Assembly: GCA_028285625.1 (NCBI GenBank)
Contig: JANQOX010000015.1
Span: 118,329 to 182,328, forward strand
DNA length: 64,000 bases
Origin: Myxococcota bacterium
GTDB taxonomy: Bacteria > Myxococcota_A > UBA9160 > UBA6930
Reading direction: 5' to 3'
The translations under genes were made by a program, and so were the position numbers. Positions 62,642 to 64,000 of the stretch are shown here, one piece after another (the stretch's first letter is position 1; the number at the start of each line of letters is the position of its first letter). The notes under the pieces are model-generated. The model worked only from the letters and a program-made list of their open reading frames with translations. It did no database searches and was not told the origin of the DNA.

Positions 62642-62743
62642 GGGTCGTCTCCTTGCCGGGTTTCGGTTCGCCGCCCGACCGAGCGCCTTCGGTCCGTCAC
62701 CGGGCCGTCATCGCACGGTCGGTCGTGGTATTGTGGCGGGCCG

Positions 62744-63268
62744 ATGGAGCGGGTCCACACAGCCGAGTTCGAGACGCCGTTTGGTCTCATGCGGTGTGCC
62801 TCCACCGAGAAGGGGCTGGCCTACGTGGGGCTCCCGCGGGCGAGCGGCCGCGGCTTCACGGGTTGGCTCAAGCGGTTCGCGCCCGAGGCCTGCACCAAGG
62901 AGGCCTGGGAGCCCAATCGCGTCGCCGTGACCCAGCTGCTCGAGTACCTGAACGGCAAGCGCCAGGTCTTCGAGTTGGCTCTCGATGTCCGCGCAACCGT
63001 ATTCCAGTCGCGGGTCTACGACGTGCTGAAGGAAATCCCCTACGGCGAGACCCGCACCTACGCCGAGATCGCCAAGCAGATCGGGGCCCCTCGCGCGGTG
63101 CGCGCCGTCGGTGCGGCGAACGGGGCGAATCCGCTGGCGCTGGTGCTGCCCTGCCACCGGGTGGTCGCCACGGGCGGCAAGCTCGGCGGCTACGCCGGCG
63201 GGCTCAAGATGAAGGCCAAGCTCCTGGCCATGGAGCATCGCAGCCCGCTCGAGGGCGACCTGCTCTAA
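62744..63268 (+). CDS. ogt: methylated-DNA-protein-cysteine methyltransferase
   Basis: A 174-residue O6-alkylguanine-DNA alkyltransferase, a suicide DNA-repair protein. The acceptor-cysteine motif PCHRVVATGG (Cys in PCHRV) is near residue 139, preceded by the DNA-binding helix RTYAEIAKQIGAPRAVRAVG and the Asn-hinge ANGANPLALVLPC. The length is typical for Ogt-type proteins. The start ATG at 62744 is the family-consistent choice. It is divergent from galE, with about 100 bp between. Confidence 0.95.
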   Translation: MERVHTAEFETPFGLMRCASTEKGLAYVGLPRASGRGFTGWLKRFAPEACTKEAWEPNRVAVTQLLEYLNGKRQVFELALDVRATVFQSRVYDVLKEIPYGETRTYAEIAKQIGAPRAVRAVGAANGANPLALVLPCHRVVATGGKLGGYAGGLKMKAKLLAMEHRSPLEGDLL

Positions 63269-63317
63269 CGCCCCGCGGGCCTGCCTGCTGTCCGGCCGAA
63301 GTGGGCGCCCCGCCGCT

Positions 63318-64000
63318 TCAGACCTGCTCGAGTGCCTGCTCGAGATCGGCGAGCAGGTCGGCCGTGTCCTCGATGCCGCAGGCGAAGCGCACCAGGTTGT
63401 CGGTGATGCCGTAGGCCAGGCGCTCTTCCTTCGGGTAGTCCCAGTAGGACATGAGCACCGGCATCTCCACCAGCGACTCCACACCGCCCAGGCTCGGGGC
63501 GATGTAGGGCAGGCGGCACCCGTCCGTGAAGCGGATGGCCGCGTCCAGATCGCCGTCGATCTCGAACGTCACCACCCCCGAGAAGCCGTCCATGAGCCGC
63601 GTGGCCACCGCGTAATCCGGGTGGCTCTCGAGGCCCGGGTAGTGGACGCGCGCCACCTTGGGGTGGGCCTCGAGCATGCGCGCCACCGCGAGGCCGTTGG
63701 TGTTGTGGCGCTCCATGCGAAGCGCCAGCGTCTTGAGCCCGCGCATCAGCAGCCATGCCGCGTGCGGGTCGAGGATGCCGCCGAGCACGCCGCCGAGCGC
63801 GCGGATGGGCGCGACGTTCTCGGACGTTCCGGTCACACTGCCCGCGATCAGGTCGTTGTGGCCGCCCAGGTACTTGGTGGCGCTGTGGATCACCAGGTCG
63901 GCACCGTCGGCCAGCGGCTTGTGGTTGATGGGGCTCGCGAAGGTCGAGTCGACCACCACCTGCACGCCGCGCTCGTGGGCGATGCGCGCGGCCTCGGGCA
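63318..64000 (-). CDS. cystathionine gamma-synthase/methionine gamma-lyase-family enzyme, partial
   Basis: The 3' portion of a PLP-dependent trans-sulfuration enzyme; the 5' end lies beyond the right edge. 227 residues are visible, from PEAARIAHERGVQVVVDSTFAS. The PLP lysine is in SATKYLGGHNDLIAG. Later conserved pieces are SLGGVESLVEMP and IRFACGIEDTADLLADLEQAL at the C-terminus. Members make or cleave cystathionine, homocysteine or methionine; which one cannot be decided without the N-terminus. Confidence 0.92.
   Translation of the reverse strand, partial: PEAARIAHERGVQVVVDSTFASPINHKPLADGADLVIHSATKYLGGHNDLIAGSVTGTSENVAPIRALGGVLGGILDPHAAWLLMRGLKTLALRMERHNTNGLAVARMLEAHPKVARVHYPGLESHPDYAVATRLMDGFSGVVTFEIDGDLDAAIRFTDGCRLPYIAPSLGGVESLVEMPVLMSYWDYPKEERLAYGITDNLVRFACGIEDTADLLADLEQALEQV

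Noticed and set aside
61964..62743. N-terminal extension of the alkyltransferase
   Set aside because: It is antisense to galE; the alkyltransferase family begins at the ATG at 62744.

Overview
The window is a 64-kb, very GC-rich (by eye about two thirds or more G+C) piece of chromosome from a free-living, Gram-negative, probably aerobic bacterium. An outer-membrane porin, many lipoproteins, an ExeA/GspB pair, glutathione synthetase and a glutathione transferase-like protein all point to a proteobacterial-type envelope. An octaheme cytochrome, a wax-ester-synthase-like acyltransferase, two luciferase-like (LLM) oxidoreductases, a PhyH dioxygenase, paired ArsA ATPases, a type II pantothenate kinase and an NtrC-type regulator together fit the former Deltaproteobacteria (Myxococcota/Desulfobacterota/Binatota-like). 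That placement is inference. I saw no rRNA, tRNA, CRISPR array, insertion sequence or prophage. Coding density is extreme: no gap exceeds about 180 bp, and start/stop overlaps (ATGA, GTGA, TGATG) are common.

Layout. 1-6.4 kb: octaheme cytochrome c, four-helix membrane protein, a giant membrane-anchored spermidine-synthase-like protein, and a metallo-beta-lactamase-fold hydrolase. 6.4-14.4 kb: housekeeping genes (HEAT protein, DinB-like protein, rnhA, ychF, GNAT, tgt, pyrF, a 42-residue ultra-basic protein, acyl-CoA dehydrogenase, pyrE), with a 35-bp tandem repeat at 9375-9505. 14.4-22.6 kb: membrane protein, YbaK-like deacylase, ketopantoate reductase-like protein, acyl-CoA ligase, WS/DGAT, thioesterase, and an LLM oxidoreductase with two overlapping small lipoproteins. 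22.7-27.6 kb: zinc ribbon, two ArsA ATPases, BtuF-like receptor and AMIN-domain protein, mostly overlapping. 27.6-35.2 kb: META lipoprotein, two phospholipase-D-superfamily proteins, quinone oxidoreductase, GST-like protein and PhyH dioxygenase. 35.2-39.1 kb: pantothenate kinase divergent from an ExeA-GspB-phosphoesterase run. 39.1-47.1 kb: lipoprotein, DUF4097 protein, rhomboid, LLM, NUDIX, alpha/beta hydrolase, histidine kinase, HAD phosphatase, and an ArsR regulator overlapping an SRPBCC-PDZ fusion behind two perfect operator palindromes. 47.1-57.2 kb: PBP1a, glutathione synthetase, histone-like protein, NtrC-type regulator, DUF885 protein, HNH protein, methyltransferase. 57.2-64 kb: a large lipoprotein, OprB-type porin, amidohydrolase, galE (apparently with a CTG start), O6-alkylguanine transferase, and a truncated trans-sulfuration enzyme.

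Functional links. Acyl-CoA dehydrogenase, acyl-CoA ligase, WS/DGAT and thioesterase suggest fatty-acid activation and storage-lipid turnover. pyrF and pyrE lie close together but are not adjacent. The most unusual loci are the ArsR/SRPBCC-PDZ operon with its tandem operator, the ArsA-pair operon, the octaheme cytochrome/spermidine-synthase-like operon, the histone-like gene with a duplicated N-terminal module, the unlisted 42-residue basic protein, and galE with its forced CTG start.
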